In this document: in pieces, positions 9,460-17,932 of the stretch
Layout: every line of letters begins with the position of its first letter
Position numbering within the stretch: the first letter of the stretch is position 1
Notes under the pieces: model-generated
Databases searched by the model: none
Seen by the model: the letters and a program-made list of their open reading frames with translations, nothing else
Told to the model about the DNA's origin: nothing
Assembly: GCF_002261265.1 (NCBI RefSeq)
Contig: NZ_NEVK01000006.1
Span: forward strand, 698,934 to 762,933
Reading direction: 5' to 3'
Origin: Bordetella genomosp. 7
GTDB taxonomy: Bacteria; Pseudomonadota; Gammaproteobacteria; Burkholderiales; Burkholderiaceae_B
Length of the DNA: 64,000 nucleotides
Translations under genes and position numbers: made by a program

Positions 9460-9493
9460 GGCCCGGCCGGCGCGAGGGCCGGGCCTGCGGCCC
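9460..9493 (-). promoter_or_regulatory. Competing GC hairpins between kdgD and the binding-protein gene
   Basis: Two overlapping stems can form. GGCCCGGCC (9460-9468) pairs with GGCCGGGCC (9477-9485). GGGCC (9481-9485) can instead pair with GGCCC (9489-9493). They are mutually exclusive because they share 9481-9485. No U-run follows, so this could be a leaky terminator, a pause or processing site, or mRNA-stabilising structure at the kdgD 3' end. Confidence 0.35.
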
Positions 9494-9518
9494 GCCCCTC
9501 GCCTGGCGCAGACCCGCT

Positions 9519-10480
<962 letters not shown>

Positions 10481-10487
10481 CGGGCTG

Positions 10488-11237
10488 TCAATCGCTGTCC
10501 GGTGTTTGGGCGGGGCGGCGCGTCAACGCCCGGTAGCGCTGGATGCCTATCAGCAGATGCCGGCGCATGGCGTCGCGGGCGCGATCGACATCGCTTTCGA
10601 AGATGGCCTCGGCGATGGCGGCATGCTCGGCCAGGATGGTGTGGTCGCGGTTGGGCAGCGGGTCCACCCCGCCCATCACCGACCGGAACTTCACGCGCGG
10701 AATCATGCGGCGGCCGATATGTTCCAGGAAAGTCTTGAAGCGCGTATTGTTGGTGGCCGCGGCAATCGCCATGTGGAAACGGAAATCGGCATCATCGGTG
10801 GACTTGCCCTCTGCCATCAGCTGCGCAAAATGGTCCAGCTCGGCCTGGATGGCCGCCTCCTGGGCGGGCGAGCTGCGCGCGGCCGCCAGGCCCGCGGCCT
10901 CGACTTCGATGCCGATGCGCAGTTCCAGCTCCTCGATGATGTCCGATATCTTGTCGGTGGCGTGCGAGAACAGCATGAGCGTCTCGCCCGACTGCCGGGG
11001 CCCCAGCACGAATACGCCCGCGCCCTGGCGCGATTCCAGCATCCCGTCGGCCCTGAGCGTGGCCACCGCTTCGCGGATCACCGTACGGCTGCATCCGAAT
11101 TTCTCTACCAGCACCTGTTCGGTGGGCAGCTTGTCGCCCGGCGCGTACATGCCCCCTTCGATGCGGGCGCGTAATTCGTCGGCCACCCGGGAAGAAAGCG
11201 TTTTCCGGGGGGTGGATGCGGGGGCGGCGGCTGCCAT
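10488..11237 (-). CDS. FCD-domain GntR-family regulator (probable kdgD operon repressor)
   Basis: 249 aa. The N-terminal GntR winged helix covers residues about 12-80: SSRVADELRARIEGGMYAPG, then LPTEQVLVEKFGCSRTVIREA with the recognition helix. The C-terminal FCD all-helical ligand domain (about 95-235) contains the metal/ligand-site acids and histidines of the family in FRFHMAIAAAT and HTILAEHAAIAEAIF. Such proteins usually bind small carboxylates. ATG 11237 was chosen because CAGGAGAAT lies just upstream; two earlier in-frame ATGs lack a ribosome site. It precedes kdgD on the same strand, and shared ATCATA-type motifs before both genes suggest that it controls kdgD and itself. Confidence 0.9.
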   Translation of the reverse strand: MAAAAPASTPRKTLSSRVADELRARIEGGMYAPGDKLPTEQVLVEKFGCSRTVIREAVATLRADGMLESRQGAGVFVLGPRQSGETLMLFSHATDKISDIIEELELRIGIEVEAAGLAAARSSPAQEAAIQAELDHFAQLMAEGKSTDDADFRFHMAIAAATNNTRFKTFLEHIGRRMIPRVKFRSVMGGVDPLPNRDHTILAEHAAIAEAIFESDVDRARDAMRRHLLIGIQRYRALTRRPAQTPDSD

Positions 11238-11265
11238 GCGATTCTCCTGCGGCGACATGCAGGCG

Positions 11266-11294
11266 ATCATACTACTGCGGCGCCACCATCATAC
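11266..11294. promoter_or_regulatory. Paired ATCATAC motifs upstream of the gntR gene
   Basis: ATCATAC occurs at 11266-11272 and again at 11288-11294, 22 bp apart start to start, in the leader or promoter of the gntR gene at 11237. The same core occurs as ATCATATG twice, 20 bp apart, in the kdgD operator. This suggests autoregulation by the same FCD-GntR protein. No convincing -35 box is visible here. Confidence 0.4.
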
Positions 11295-11350
11295 GAATAA
11301 GGCGCTGCGGCGCCGCACCCGTCGGCGCCCGGCGCAGCGCGCCGCACCCG

Positions 11351-12895
11351 CTATCTGGCCTGCCCGCGCGCCGCCAGTTCGTTGAACTGCTGGTCCAGTT
11401 CGGCCAGCGCATTGTCGATGTGGGCGCGCCGCTCTTTTACCCACGCATCGCTTGCCGCCACGCGCTCGCGGGCCAGCTTGATCATGCGTTGCATCTCGGC
11501 CGGCTGGGGGCCGCCCAGGGTGGCGCGGTTTTTCACCAGCGCCACCGGATCCAGCGTGGCGCGGAACTCGGCCTGGCTCATGGGCAGCTCGGCAGGGTAG
11601 CCGCTGTCGTGCACCGCCTCGGCATAGATGCGCTGCGCCACGTCATAGGGAAAATCCAGCGGCTTGATGTTGTTGGCCTTGGCATACGACACCACCTCGG
11701 AAGCAAAATGGTGCCCCACCCTGAACGGCAGCTTGTACTTGCGCATCAGCACGTCCGCCAGTTCCTGCGAAGCCGTCCAGTCGCTGTTGAGTTCTTCCAG
11801 CGCACGCTCGGGGCTGACCACCAGGGCGTTGAGCACGCGGTCCCACTGCTGCAGCACCTGTATGGCGCTGTCCATCATGGCCGAGTTCTGTCGCACGCTC
11901 TTGGGGTCGGCCATGCCTGGCGTAATGTTGTGCGTCTGCAGCACCGGCCCCATGGCCAGCGTCAGCGCGGTGGACGCGGCACTGCGCGTGTTGTTCAGCA
12001 GCCCCGGGTTGCGCTTCTGCGGCATGGCGCTGGACACGTAAGTATTGCCGCCACCCTCTTGCAGCAAGATCCACGGCCGCGACTGCGCATACTGCGTCAT
12101 CACGTCCTCGATAAAGTTGCCGGCATGCAGGGCAATGCCGGTGACGATGGACGCGGCTTCCACCGGCTGGTCCATCGATGAAATCTGCGACGCATCGTAG
12201 GCGTTGTCCACCAGTGCGGCGAACCCCAGGTATTCGGCCATGCGCTCGCGGTTCAACGGCCAGCTGGTGCCGTTGAGCACCGTAGTACCCATGGGCGAGC
12301 GGTCCACGCGGGCATAGGCCTCGCGGATGCGCTGCGCGTCTCGGTCCAGCGCGGCCGCGTGCCCCAGCAGATAGTGGCCATAGCTGTTGGGCTGCGCGGC
12401 CACGCCGTTGGTGTAGTTGGGCACCACCGTCTCGGCGTGCTTTTCCGCCAGGTTCACCAGCGTGGTGGATGTGCGGTTGAGCTGGTCGGCAAGCGCCAGC
12501 AGCTTGTCGCGCAGAATGGCGCTGCGATAGGTGGCGTGCATGTCCTGGCTGGACCGGCCCGCGTGCAGCAGCGTGATATCGGGGCCGGCGGCTTTGATCA
12601 ACAGCGGTTCGAAGGTAATGACCGTTGACGGCCGCTTGCCGCCGGGCTGGTTGCCGTCGGCGATGACCTGCGCGACGCCGGCGGCCAGGCGGGGCGCCAG
12701 GGCCGGGTCGAGCAGGCCTTCATCGCTGTTGATGACCACAGTGGCCTTGTTGATCTCGCCCAACCAGAAAAACGCATCGCGAGGCGCCTGGCTGGCGGGC
12801 GGCGCGTCTGCGGTTTGCGACGATTGCGCGTGTGCGGCGGCTCCGGTGAACGACAGGGCCAGCGCCAGACCCAAGGTAGTCAAAGTGTGTCTCAT
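11351..12895 (-). CDS. Exported argininosuccinate-lyase-like protein with altered active site
   Basis: 514 aa. It begins with a signal peptide (RHTLTTLGLALALSFTGAAAHAQ, cleavage near residue 24), unlike the cytoplasmic argininosuccinate lyases it resembles. Family blocks are in order: LHAGRSSQDMHAT, VPNYTNGVAAQP, LDRDAQRIREAYARVDRSPMG, LNGTSWPLNRERMAEYLGF, and the fumarate-lyase signature SSAMPQKRNP with the catalytic Ser at 288/289. The motif that normally reads YTHLQxAQP reads YTNGVAAQP, so the catalytic His is Asn163. ATG 12895 was chosen for the signal peptide; longer upstream reading is unsupported. It is divergent from the GntR gene at 13119. Periplasmic ammonia- or fumarate-releasing lyase activity on another substrate, or a binding role, is possible. 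Confidence 0.82.
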   Translation of the reverse strand: MRHTLTTLGLALALSFTGAAAHAQSSQTADAPPASQAPRDAFFWLGEINKATVVINSDEGLLDPALAPRLAAGVAQVIADGNQPGGKRPSTVITFEPLLIKAAGPDITLLHAGRSSQDMHATYRSAILRDKLLALADQLNRTSTTLVNLAEKHAETVVPNYTNGVAAQPNSYGHYLLGHAAALDRDAQRIREAYARVDRSPMGTTVLNGTSWPLNRERMAEYLGFAALVDNAYDASQISSMDQPVEAASIVTGIALHAGNFIEDVMTQYAQSRPWILLQEGGGNTYVSSAMPQKRNPGLLNNTRSAASTALTLAMGPVLQTHNITPGMADPKSVRQNSAMMDSAIQVLQQWDRVLNALVVSPERALEELNSDWTASQELADVLMRKYKLPFRVGHHFASEVVSYAKANNIKPLDFPYDVAQRIYAEAVHDSGYPAELPMSQAEFRATLDPVALVKNRATLGGPQPAEMQRMIKLARERVAASDAWVKERRAHIDNALAELDQQFNELAARGQAR

Positions 12896-12957
12896 GGCAG
12901 TCTCGTTATAGGTCGGATAAACAGTGTAGCGGCGCAGCCGCCGGCAGACAGCATCGC

Positions 12958-12986
12958 CTGTGAGCTGCCCAGTGAGCTGCTCACAG
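12958..12986. promoter_or_regulatory. GTGAGC/GCTCAC operator-like repeats in the divergent intergenic region
   Basis: CTGTGAGC (12958-12965) is repeated in inverted form as GCTCACAG (12979-12986). Inside it GTGAGC-T-GCTCAC (12972-12984) is a perfect 13-bp palindrome, so GTGAGC occurs three times in 29 bases. It lies between the exported lyase gene and the divergent gntR gene and could serve either direction. Confidence 0.4.
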
Positions 12987-13037
12987 CAAGCATATGCATA
13001 GCACAAAGTTTTCGTTAGCGACGCGGATCACGCTGCC

Positions 13038-13057
13038 TAGAATGGTTTGTAGACAGA
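13038..13057 (+). promoter_or_regulatory. Possible -10 box and GntR-like operator before the twin-transporter operon
   Basis: TAGAAT at 13038-13043 is a good -10 hexamer, but the matching -35 is poor (TTAGCG, 17 bases upstream). TTTGTAGACAGA (13046-13057) resembles the TTGTA-TACAA half-sites bound by several FCD-GntR regulators and would sit at the transcription start, consistent with self-repression by the gene at 13119. Confidence 0.35.
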
Positions 13058-13118
13058 ACTGCCGCCTTCTCTGGGCTGCTCACACTGCTCGAAACCGGGC
13101 CGCCCGCAGACCAAGCCA

Positions 13119-13856
13119 ATGAACGACACCGACAACTCTCCCGCGAACGCCGCTGCCTGCGTCACGCTCAGCCATGGCGACGACGCCTACCGGCGGCTGC
13201 GCAGCGATGTCATCGCATGCCGCCTGCCGCCGGGAGTGATCGTCACCGAGCCCGAGCTCATGGCGGCCTACGACATCCGCAAATCCAGCTGCCGCATCGC
13301 GCTCACCCGCCTGGCGCACGAGGGCTTTGTGCGTTCGCGGCCGCGCAAGGGCTATCAGATCACCCCCATTACGCTGCGCGACGTAGAAGAAGTGTTCCAG
13401 CTGCGTGCGCAGATCGAGCCGCTGGCCGCGCGCCTGGCCGTGGGGCGCGTAGATCTCGATACGTTGCGCACGCTGGAGGCCGCCTGCCGCGTCCCCCATC
13501 CGGTTCTGCACCTGAACGACCAGATCGACGTTTTCATGGACGCCAACAAGGCCTTTCACCTGGAAATCGCCAAGGCCTGCGGCAACGAGCGGCTGCATCG
13601 CATGCTGGCCGGCCTGCTGGACGAGATGTCGCGCCTGGTGGCGCTGGGCTTCGGCGTGCAGAAGACCAAGCCGGAAATCAAGCACGACCACAACGCCATG
13701 ATCGACGCCTTTGCCGAAGGCGATGCCCGTCGCGTCGAAACCATTGCGCGTCGCCATATCGAGACCTTCCAGGCCATGACGCTGGACAAGCTGTATGCCA
13801 GCCTGGCCGAGACGGGCGCGGCCATCCCGGTCCAGAACCCCGGGAGCTGGCGATGA
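13119..13856 (+). CDS. FCD-domain GntR-family regulator of the twin-transporter operon
   Basis: 245 aa. GntR winged helix at residues about 18-85 (DAYRRLRSDVIACRLPPG, then ITPITLRDVEEVFQLRAQIE as linker to the effector domain). The FCD domain (about 90-225) carries the expected FHLEIAKACGNERL and IKHDHNAMIDAFAEGDARR segments with acid and histidine ligands. It is the first gene of the plus-strand operon; its TGA overlaps the ATG of the next gene by 4 bases. That cotranscription implies feedback control of the whole run. A candidate operator lies near 13046. The effector is probably the imported acid or its CoA product, by inference. Confidence 0.9.
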   Translation: MNDTDNSPANAAACVTLSHGDDAYRRLRSDVIACRLPPGVIVTEPELMAAYDIRKSSCRIALTRLAHEGFVRSRPRKGYQITPITLRDVEEVFQLRAQIEPLAARLAVGRVDLDTLRTLEAACRVPHPVLHLNDQIDVFMDANKAFHLEIAKACGNERLHRMLAGLLDEMSRLVALGFGVQKTKPEIKHDHNAMIDAFAEGDARRVETIARRHIETFQAMTLDKLYASLAETGAAIPVQNPGSWR

Positions 13857-14602
13857 CGGCCGGCCTCACCATCGCGCCCGGCGCGGCGACGGCCGCCCTG
13901 CGGGTAGATCACGTCTCTCATCACTTCGGCAGCCTGGAAGTGCTGCGCGATGTGTCTTTTTCCATCAGGCCAGGCGAAATCGTTGCCCTGCTGGGCGCAT
14001 CGGGATGCGGCAAGAGCACGCTGCTGAACCTGGTGGCCGGGCTCGAATCCCTGCAGCAAGGCGGCATAGGGCTGCCGCCGTCGGCGTCGCTGGGCTACAT
14101 GTTCCAGGAAGACCGGCTGCTGCCGTGGCTGAACGTGCGCGACAACGTGGCGTTTGGCCTGGAAGCATCGCGGCTGCCGCTGCGGCAGCGTCGCCAGCGC
14201 GCGCTGGATACCCTGGCGCTGGTCGGCCTGGACGGCTTTGCGCAGGCCTGGCCGCACGAGCTGTCCGGGGGCATGCGCAGCCGGGCGGCGCTGGCCCGCA
14301 CGCTGGTGATGCGGCCCGACCTTCTGCTGATGGACGAACCGTTCTCCAAGCTCGATCCACAGACTCGCACGCAAATGCACGATGAACTGCTGCGTATCCA
14401 GGCGGCCCAGCACACCACCATCCTGTTCGTGACGCACGACGTGGAAGAAGCCGTGGTGCTGGCCGACCGCATCGTGTTGCTGGCGCCGCGGCCCGGCCGC
14501 ATCCGCGAGGTGATGGCGCCGGCGCTGCCGCGTCCGCGCCATGCCACTGACCCGGGCGTGGCGGAAACCGTGCGACAACTTCGCCTCAAGGTACAGACAT
14601 GA
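13853..14602 (+). CDS. NitT/TauT-type ABC transporter ATPase (importer 1)
   Basis: 249 aa cytoplasmic ATPase of the nitrate/sulfonate/taurine group. Walker A is GASGCGKST (residues about 44-52), the Q-loop MFQEDRLLPWLNV, the signature LSGGMRSRAALAR (usual form LSGGMRQR) and Walker B LLLMDEPFSKLD, followed by the H-loop VTHDVEEAV. The ATG at 13853 overlaps the gntR stop, and the gene overlaps the permease by 4 bases. It works with the permease at 14599 and the binding protein at 15432. Sequence alone cannot tell the ligand; the linked CoA-ligase and thioesterases favour an organic acid. Confidence 0.93.
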   Translation: MTAGLTIAPGAATAALRVDHVSHHFGSLEVLRDVSFSIRPGEIVALLGASGCGKSTLLNLVAGLESLQQGGIGLPPSASLGYMFQEDRLLPWLNVRDNVAFGLEASRLPLRQRRQRALDTLALVGLDGFAQAWPHELSGGMRSRAALARTLVMRPDLLLMDEPFSKLDPQTRTQMHDELLRIQAAQHTTILFVTHDVEEAVVLADRIVLLAPRPGRIREVMAPALPRPRHATDPGVAETVRQLRLKVQT

Positions 14603-15414
14603 GCGGCCGCCCCACGACCTTGCCTGCGCCGGTGGCGCGCCCCGGCCGCACGCCTCGACTGAAGGGCTGGCCTCGCCTGCTGCTGTGGCGCGCGCTGCTC
14701 CTGGCGGTTTTCCTGGCATGCTGGTACGCCGCGGCCAGCCGCACGCCGGCGTTTATCCTGCCCGGCCCCGACAAAGTCTGGCAGGCGCTGCTGGGCCTGA
14801 TGAGCGCAGAGCGCTTCGGGCACGACGTCGGCATGACCATGTACCGCGTGGTGATGGGCTTTGTGCTGGCGGCGGCGGTCGGCACGCCGCTGGGGCTGGC
14901 GCTGGGCGCGAGCCGCGTGCTGGCCGAAGTTTTCGAGCCCGTGCTTGCCGTGCTGAACACGGTGTCTTCGGCGATATGGGCGATATTCGCCATTATCTGG
15001 TTCGGCATCTCGGACGCCACCACCATCTTCGTGGTGTTCATGACGGCCATGCCGCTGATCCTGACCAATGTCTGGCAGGGCGCGCGCAATGTCGACAAGC
15101 AGCTCATCGACCTGGCTCGTTCACTGCGGCTGTCGCGCGCGCGCATCCTGCTGCGCATCCACCTGCCCTCGATACTGCCCTATTTCTTCTCGGGCGCCCG
15201 CCTGGCCTTCGGCTTTGGCTGGCGAGTCAGCCTGGTGGCTGAAACGCTTGGCGCCTCGGACGGCATCGGATACCGCCTGCGCCAGGCCGCCGACCTGGTC
15301 CAGACCGACCAGGTGTTCGCTTGGACGCTGCTGCTGGTGGTGCTGATGCTCGTGCTGGAAGGCGGCATCCTCAAACCCCTGGAACGACATTTGTTCCGCT
15401 GGAAACCCAACTGA
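14599..15414 (+). CDS. NitT/TauT-type ABC transporter permease (importer 1)
   Basis: 271 aa inner-membrane permease of the SsuC/TauC family with about six helices, the first at residues about 30-50 (LLLWRALLLAVFLACWYAAA). The ATPase-docking EAA loop is near residues 170-190, DLARSLRLSRARILLRIHLP. LPYFFSGARLAFGFGWRVSLVAE is the family's conserved segment after it. ATG 14599 overlaps the ATPase stop by 4 bases. The partner binding protein starts 17 bases downstream of its stop. Confidence 0.93.
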   Translation: MSGRPTTLPAPVARPGRTPRLKGWPRLLLWRALLLAVFLACWYAAASRTPAFILPGPDKVWQALLGLMSAERFGHDVGMTMYRVVMGFVLAAAVGTPLGLALGASRVLAEVFEPVLAVLNTVSSAIWAIFAIIWFGISDATTIFVVFMTAMPLILTNVWQGARNVDKQLIDLARSLRLSRARILLRIHLPSILPYFFSGARLAFGFGWRVSLVAETLGASDGIGYRLRQAADLVQTDQVFAWTLLLVVLMLVLEGGILKPLERHLFRWKPN

Positions 15415-15431
15415 TCTTCACGGAGTCACAT

Positions 15432-16427
15432 ATGTTCCTGCGTACATTACTGCGGGCCGCCACCGGCCTGGCCGCGCTTGCCATTACCGCCGCCGCGCCG
15501 GCCGCCCTCGCCGCCGACAAGGTGCGCATCGGCTACTGGAGCAGCGGCGTCAGCCTGGGCTACGGCTCGGTGCTGGAAGCCACCGACTTCTTCCGGCAGC
15601 GCAATCTCGATATCGAGTTCGTGCGTTTCCCCGACGTCAACGCGCCGCTGCGGGCCCTGGCCTCGAACTCCATCGACCTGGCGTTCGGCGCGCCTGCCGC
15701 TGGGGTGTTCAGCAGCGTGGCCGAAGGGGTGCCCATCAAGGTATACGCCGCCACACAGCCCGCCGACGTGCAGTTCGTCGTTCCCGAAGATTCCGATATC
15801 AAGACCATCGACCAGTTCCGCGGCAAGAAAGTCGGCATGTCGCCCGCGGGCAGTTCTGTGGCGGCGATCGCCGGGGCCATCCTGGCCGGCAACCATGGCA
15901 TCGGCCTCAATGATTTTTCGCTGGTGGGCGGCAACGAATCGCGCCTGGTGCAGTTCCTGGCGCAGCGCCAGGTCGACGCGGCGGCCCTGCGTTCGGTCAC
16001 TCTTGCTCAACTGGACGAGCTGAAGGTGCGCAGGCTGGGGTCGTTCGCCCAGGAATGGCAGCGGCTGACTCAATCGGACTCCGTGCCCTACATCGGCATT
16101 GGCGCCGTGCGCAGCCACTTCATCGCCGAGCAACCCGAAGTGGTCGCCCGCGTGATCGCGGCGCTGCGGGACGCGGTGCAGTGGGGCGGCGCGCATCCCG
16201 GTGAAGTGGCCGCCATCCTGCAGAAATCCGCCAACCTGCCGGCGGCCGACGCGCGCGCCTACGCCGAACAGTGGACCAACATGTATCGCGTGGCCTTCGA
16301 GCCCGCCGACATCGCCACTCTGAAACGCCAGCACGAAGTCTTTGCTTCCAGCGGCCTGATCAAAGGCGAGCTGGACGCCTCGCTGTTCGTGACCGGCCCC
16401 TACGAACAGTCCAAATCCCTGCATTGA
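15432..16427 (+). CDS. NitT/TauT-type ABC substrate-binding protein (importer 1)
   Basis: 331 aa periplasmic protein of the SsuA/TauA/NMT1 type. The signal peptide MFLRTLLRAATGLAALAITA ends in AALA at about residue 27, and the mature protein begins ADKVRIGYWSSGVSLGYGSVLEA, typical of the first lobe. FRGKKVGMSPAGSSVAAIAGAIL matches the conserved second-lobe hinge region. ATG 15432 has CGGAGTC five bases upstream. A second, clearly different binding protein of the same family lies in the same operon at 19469, so the two importers probably bind different or successive ligands. Confidence 0.92.
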   Translation: MFLRTLLRAATGLAALAITAAAPAALAADKVRIGYWSSGVSLGYGSVLEATDFFRQRNLDIEFVRFPDVNAPLRALASNSIDLAFGAPAAGVFSSVAEGVPIKVYAATQPADVQFVVPEDSDIKTIDQFRGKKVGMSPAGSSVAAIAGAILAGNHGIGLNDFSLVGGNESRLVQFLAQRQVDAAALRSVTLAQLDELKVRRLGSFAQEWQRLTQSDSVPYIGIGAVRSHFIAEQPEVVARVIAALRDAVQWGGAHPGEVAAILQKSANLPAADARAYAEQWTNMYRVAFEPADIATLKRQHEVFASSGLIKGELDASLFVTGPYEQSKSLH

Positions 16428-16461
16428 ACCTGAACCCTATCCATCCAAAGGAACATCGAAG

Positions 16462-17478
16462 ATGAGCAAGACCATGAAAGCCCTGGTGCTGACCGAGCAT
16501 GGCGGCCTGGACCGCCTCGCCGTTGTCACCGACAAACCGGCGCCCGCCGCCACTCCCGGCCACGTGGTGATCCGCGTCAAGGCCTCGTCGTTCAACTACC
16601 ACGACGTCTTCACGGTACAAGGCATGCCCGGCATCAAGGTGCCGCTGCCTGTGGTCATCGGGCTGGACATGGCCGGCGAGATCGCCGAAGTGGGCCCCGA
16701 GGTGGACGGCTGGAAGGCGGGCGACCGCGTACTGGTCAATCCGCTGAACAAATCGCGCGGCCTGATGGGCGAAATGCTCGACGGGGGCATGGCCGAGTAC
16801 TGCCTGGTGTCCCAGGACCAGTTGATCGCCCTGCCCGACGGCGTGGACTACGACGACGCCGCCGCATTGCCCGTCGCCTACGGCACGGCCCACCGCATGC
16901 TGGTCACGCACAACACCGTGAAGGCCGGCGACAAGGTCCTGATCCTGGGCGCCAGCGGCGGCGTGGGCACGGCCTGCGTGGTGCTGGCCAAACTGCTCGG
17001 CGCCGAGGTCATCGCGTGCGCCGGCAGCGATTCCAAGCTCCAGGCCCTGCAGGCGCTGGGTGCGGACCATCTCGTCAACTATCGCGAAACCGACTTCTCG
17101 AAGTGGGCCATCGGCCAATACGGCAAGCCCCAGCGCCGCAACTATGAAGGCGGGGTGGACGTGGTCATCAACTTCACGGGCGGCGATACCTGGGTGCCCT
17201 CGCTCAAGTGCATCAAGCGCGGCGGCACCCTGCTGGTGTGCGGCGCCACCGCCGGCCACGCGCCCGCCGAAGACCTGCGCTACGTGTGGAGCTTCGAGCT
17301 CAACATCAAGGGCTCCAACAGCTTCTACGACGACAACCTCAAGGCCCTGCTCGACCTGATCGCCCAGAACCGCATCAAGCCGCTGATCGATCGCCGCGTG
17401 CCGCTGGAGCAGGCCGCCGACGGCCTGGCGCTGATCCGCGACCGCGAAGTGCTGGGCAAAGTCATCGTCAACCCCTGA
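16462..17478 (+). CDS. Zinc-free quinone-oxidoreductase-like MDR enzyme
   Basis: 338 aa medium-chain dehydrogenase/reductase. The N-terminal GroES-like domain (about 1-130) has FNYHDVFTVQGMPG and VIGLDMAGEIAEVG. The usual catalytic Cys and the four structural-zinc Cys are missing, placing it among zinc-independent NADPH reductases such as quinone oxidoreductases and crotonyl-CoA reductase-like proteins. The cofactor motif LGASGGVGTACVVLAKLLGA is near residue 155. GGTLLVCGATAGHAPAEDL follows the second Rossmann half. It starts 34 bases after the binding protein and is followed 14 bases later by a thioesterase gene. A 2-enoyl-CoA or enone reductase role is an inference from the neighbouring CoA enzymes. 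Confidence 0.85.
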   Translation: MSKTMKALVLTEHGGLDRLAVVTDKPAPAATPGHVVIRVKASSFNYHDVFTVQGMPGIKVPLPVVIGLDMAGEIAEVGPEVDGWKAGDRVLVNPLNKSRGLMGEMLDGGMAEYCLVSQDQLIALPDGVDYDDAAALPVAYGTAHRMLVTHNTVKAGDKVLILGASGGVGTACVVLAKLLGAEVIACAGSDSKLQALQALGADHLVNYRETDFSKWAIGQYGKPQRRNYEGGVDVVINFTGGDTWVPSLKCIKRGGTLLVCGATAGHAPAEDLRYVWSFELNIKGSNSFYDDNLKALLDLIAQNRIKPLIDRRVPLEQAADGLALIRDREVLGKVIVNP

Positions 17479-17492
17479 ACCGGATACCAATC

Positions 17493-17918
17493 ATGAGCGA
17501 CAACAACACTGCCCTGCCCACCCCCGAAGCTATCCAGGAGCGGCTGCTGCGCGGGCCCTACCACCAATGGCTGGGCCTGGAAGTGAACTCGGTGGGCACC
17601 GGCGAAATCGAACTGACCGCCCGCTGGCGCGAAGAATGGGTGGTCAACCCCGACAAGCGCTACACGCACGGCGGCATCCTGGCCGCGCTGGTGGACCTGG
17701 CGGCCGACTGGGCGCTGGTTTCGCAGACCGGACGCGGCGTGCCCACCATCGACCTGCGCGTCGACTACCACCGGGCGGCCATGCCGGGCGACCTGCGCGT
17801 GCGCGGAAAAGTCATCAAGTTCGGCTCGCAGGTATCCACGGCGGAAGCCCACGTGTACGACGGTGAAGGCAAGCTGGTGGCCAGCGGCCGCGGCGTCTAT
17901 TCCACGCCGCGCGCCTGA
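17493..17918 (+). CDS. PaaI-type hotdog-fold acyl-CoA thioesterase
   Basis: 141 aa. The single hotdog domain has the PaaI/4-hydroxybenzoyl-CoA-thioesterase II motif YTHGGILAALVDLAADWAL (residues about 65-83) with the active-site Asp in VDLA, and the beta-strand VPTIDLRVDYHRAAMPGDL characteristic of the family. Such enzymes hydrolyse aryl- or short acyl-CoA esters and are usually tetramers. ATG 17493 lies 14 bases after the MDR stop. The acyl-CoA ligase gene starts 14 bases further downstream, so ligase and thioesterase were selected together. Confidence 0.88.
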   Translation: MSDNNTALPTPEAIQERLLRGPYHQWLGLEVNSVGTGEIELTARWREEWVVNPDKRYTHGGILAALVDLAADWALVSQTGRGVPTIDLRVDYHRAAMPGDLRVRGKVIKFGSQVSTAEAHVYDGEGKLVASGRGVYSTPRA

Positions 17919-17932
17919 TCACCGGAGCAATC

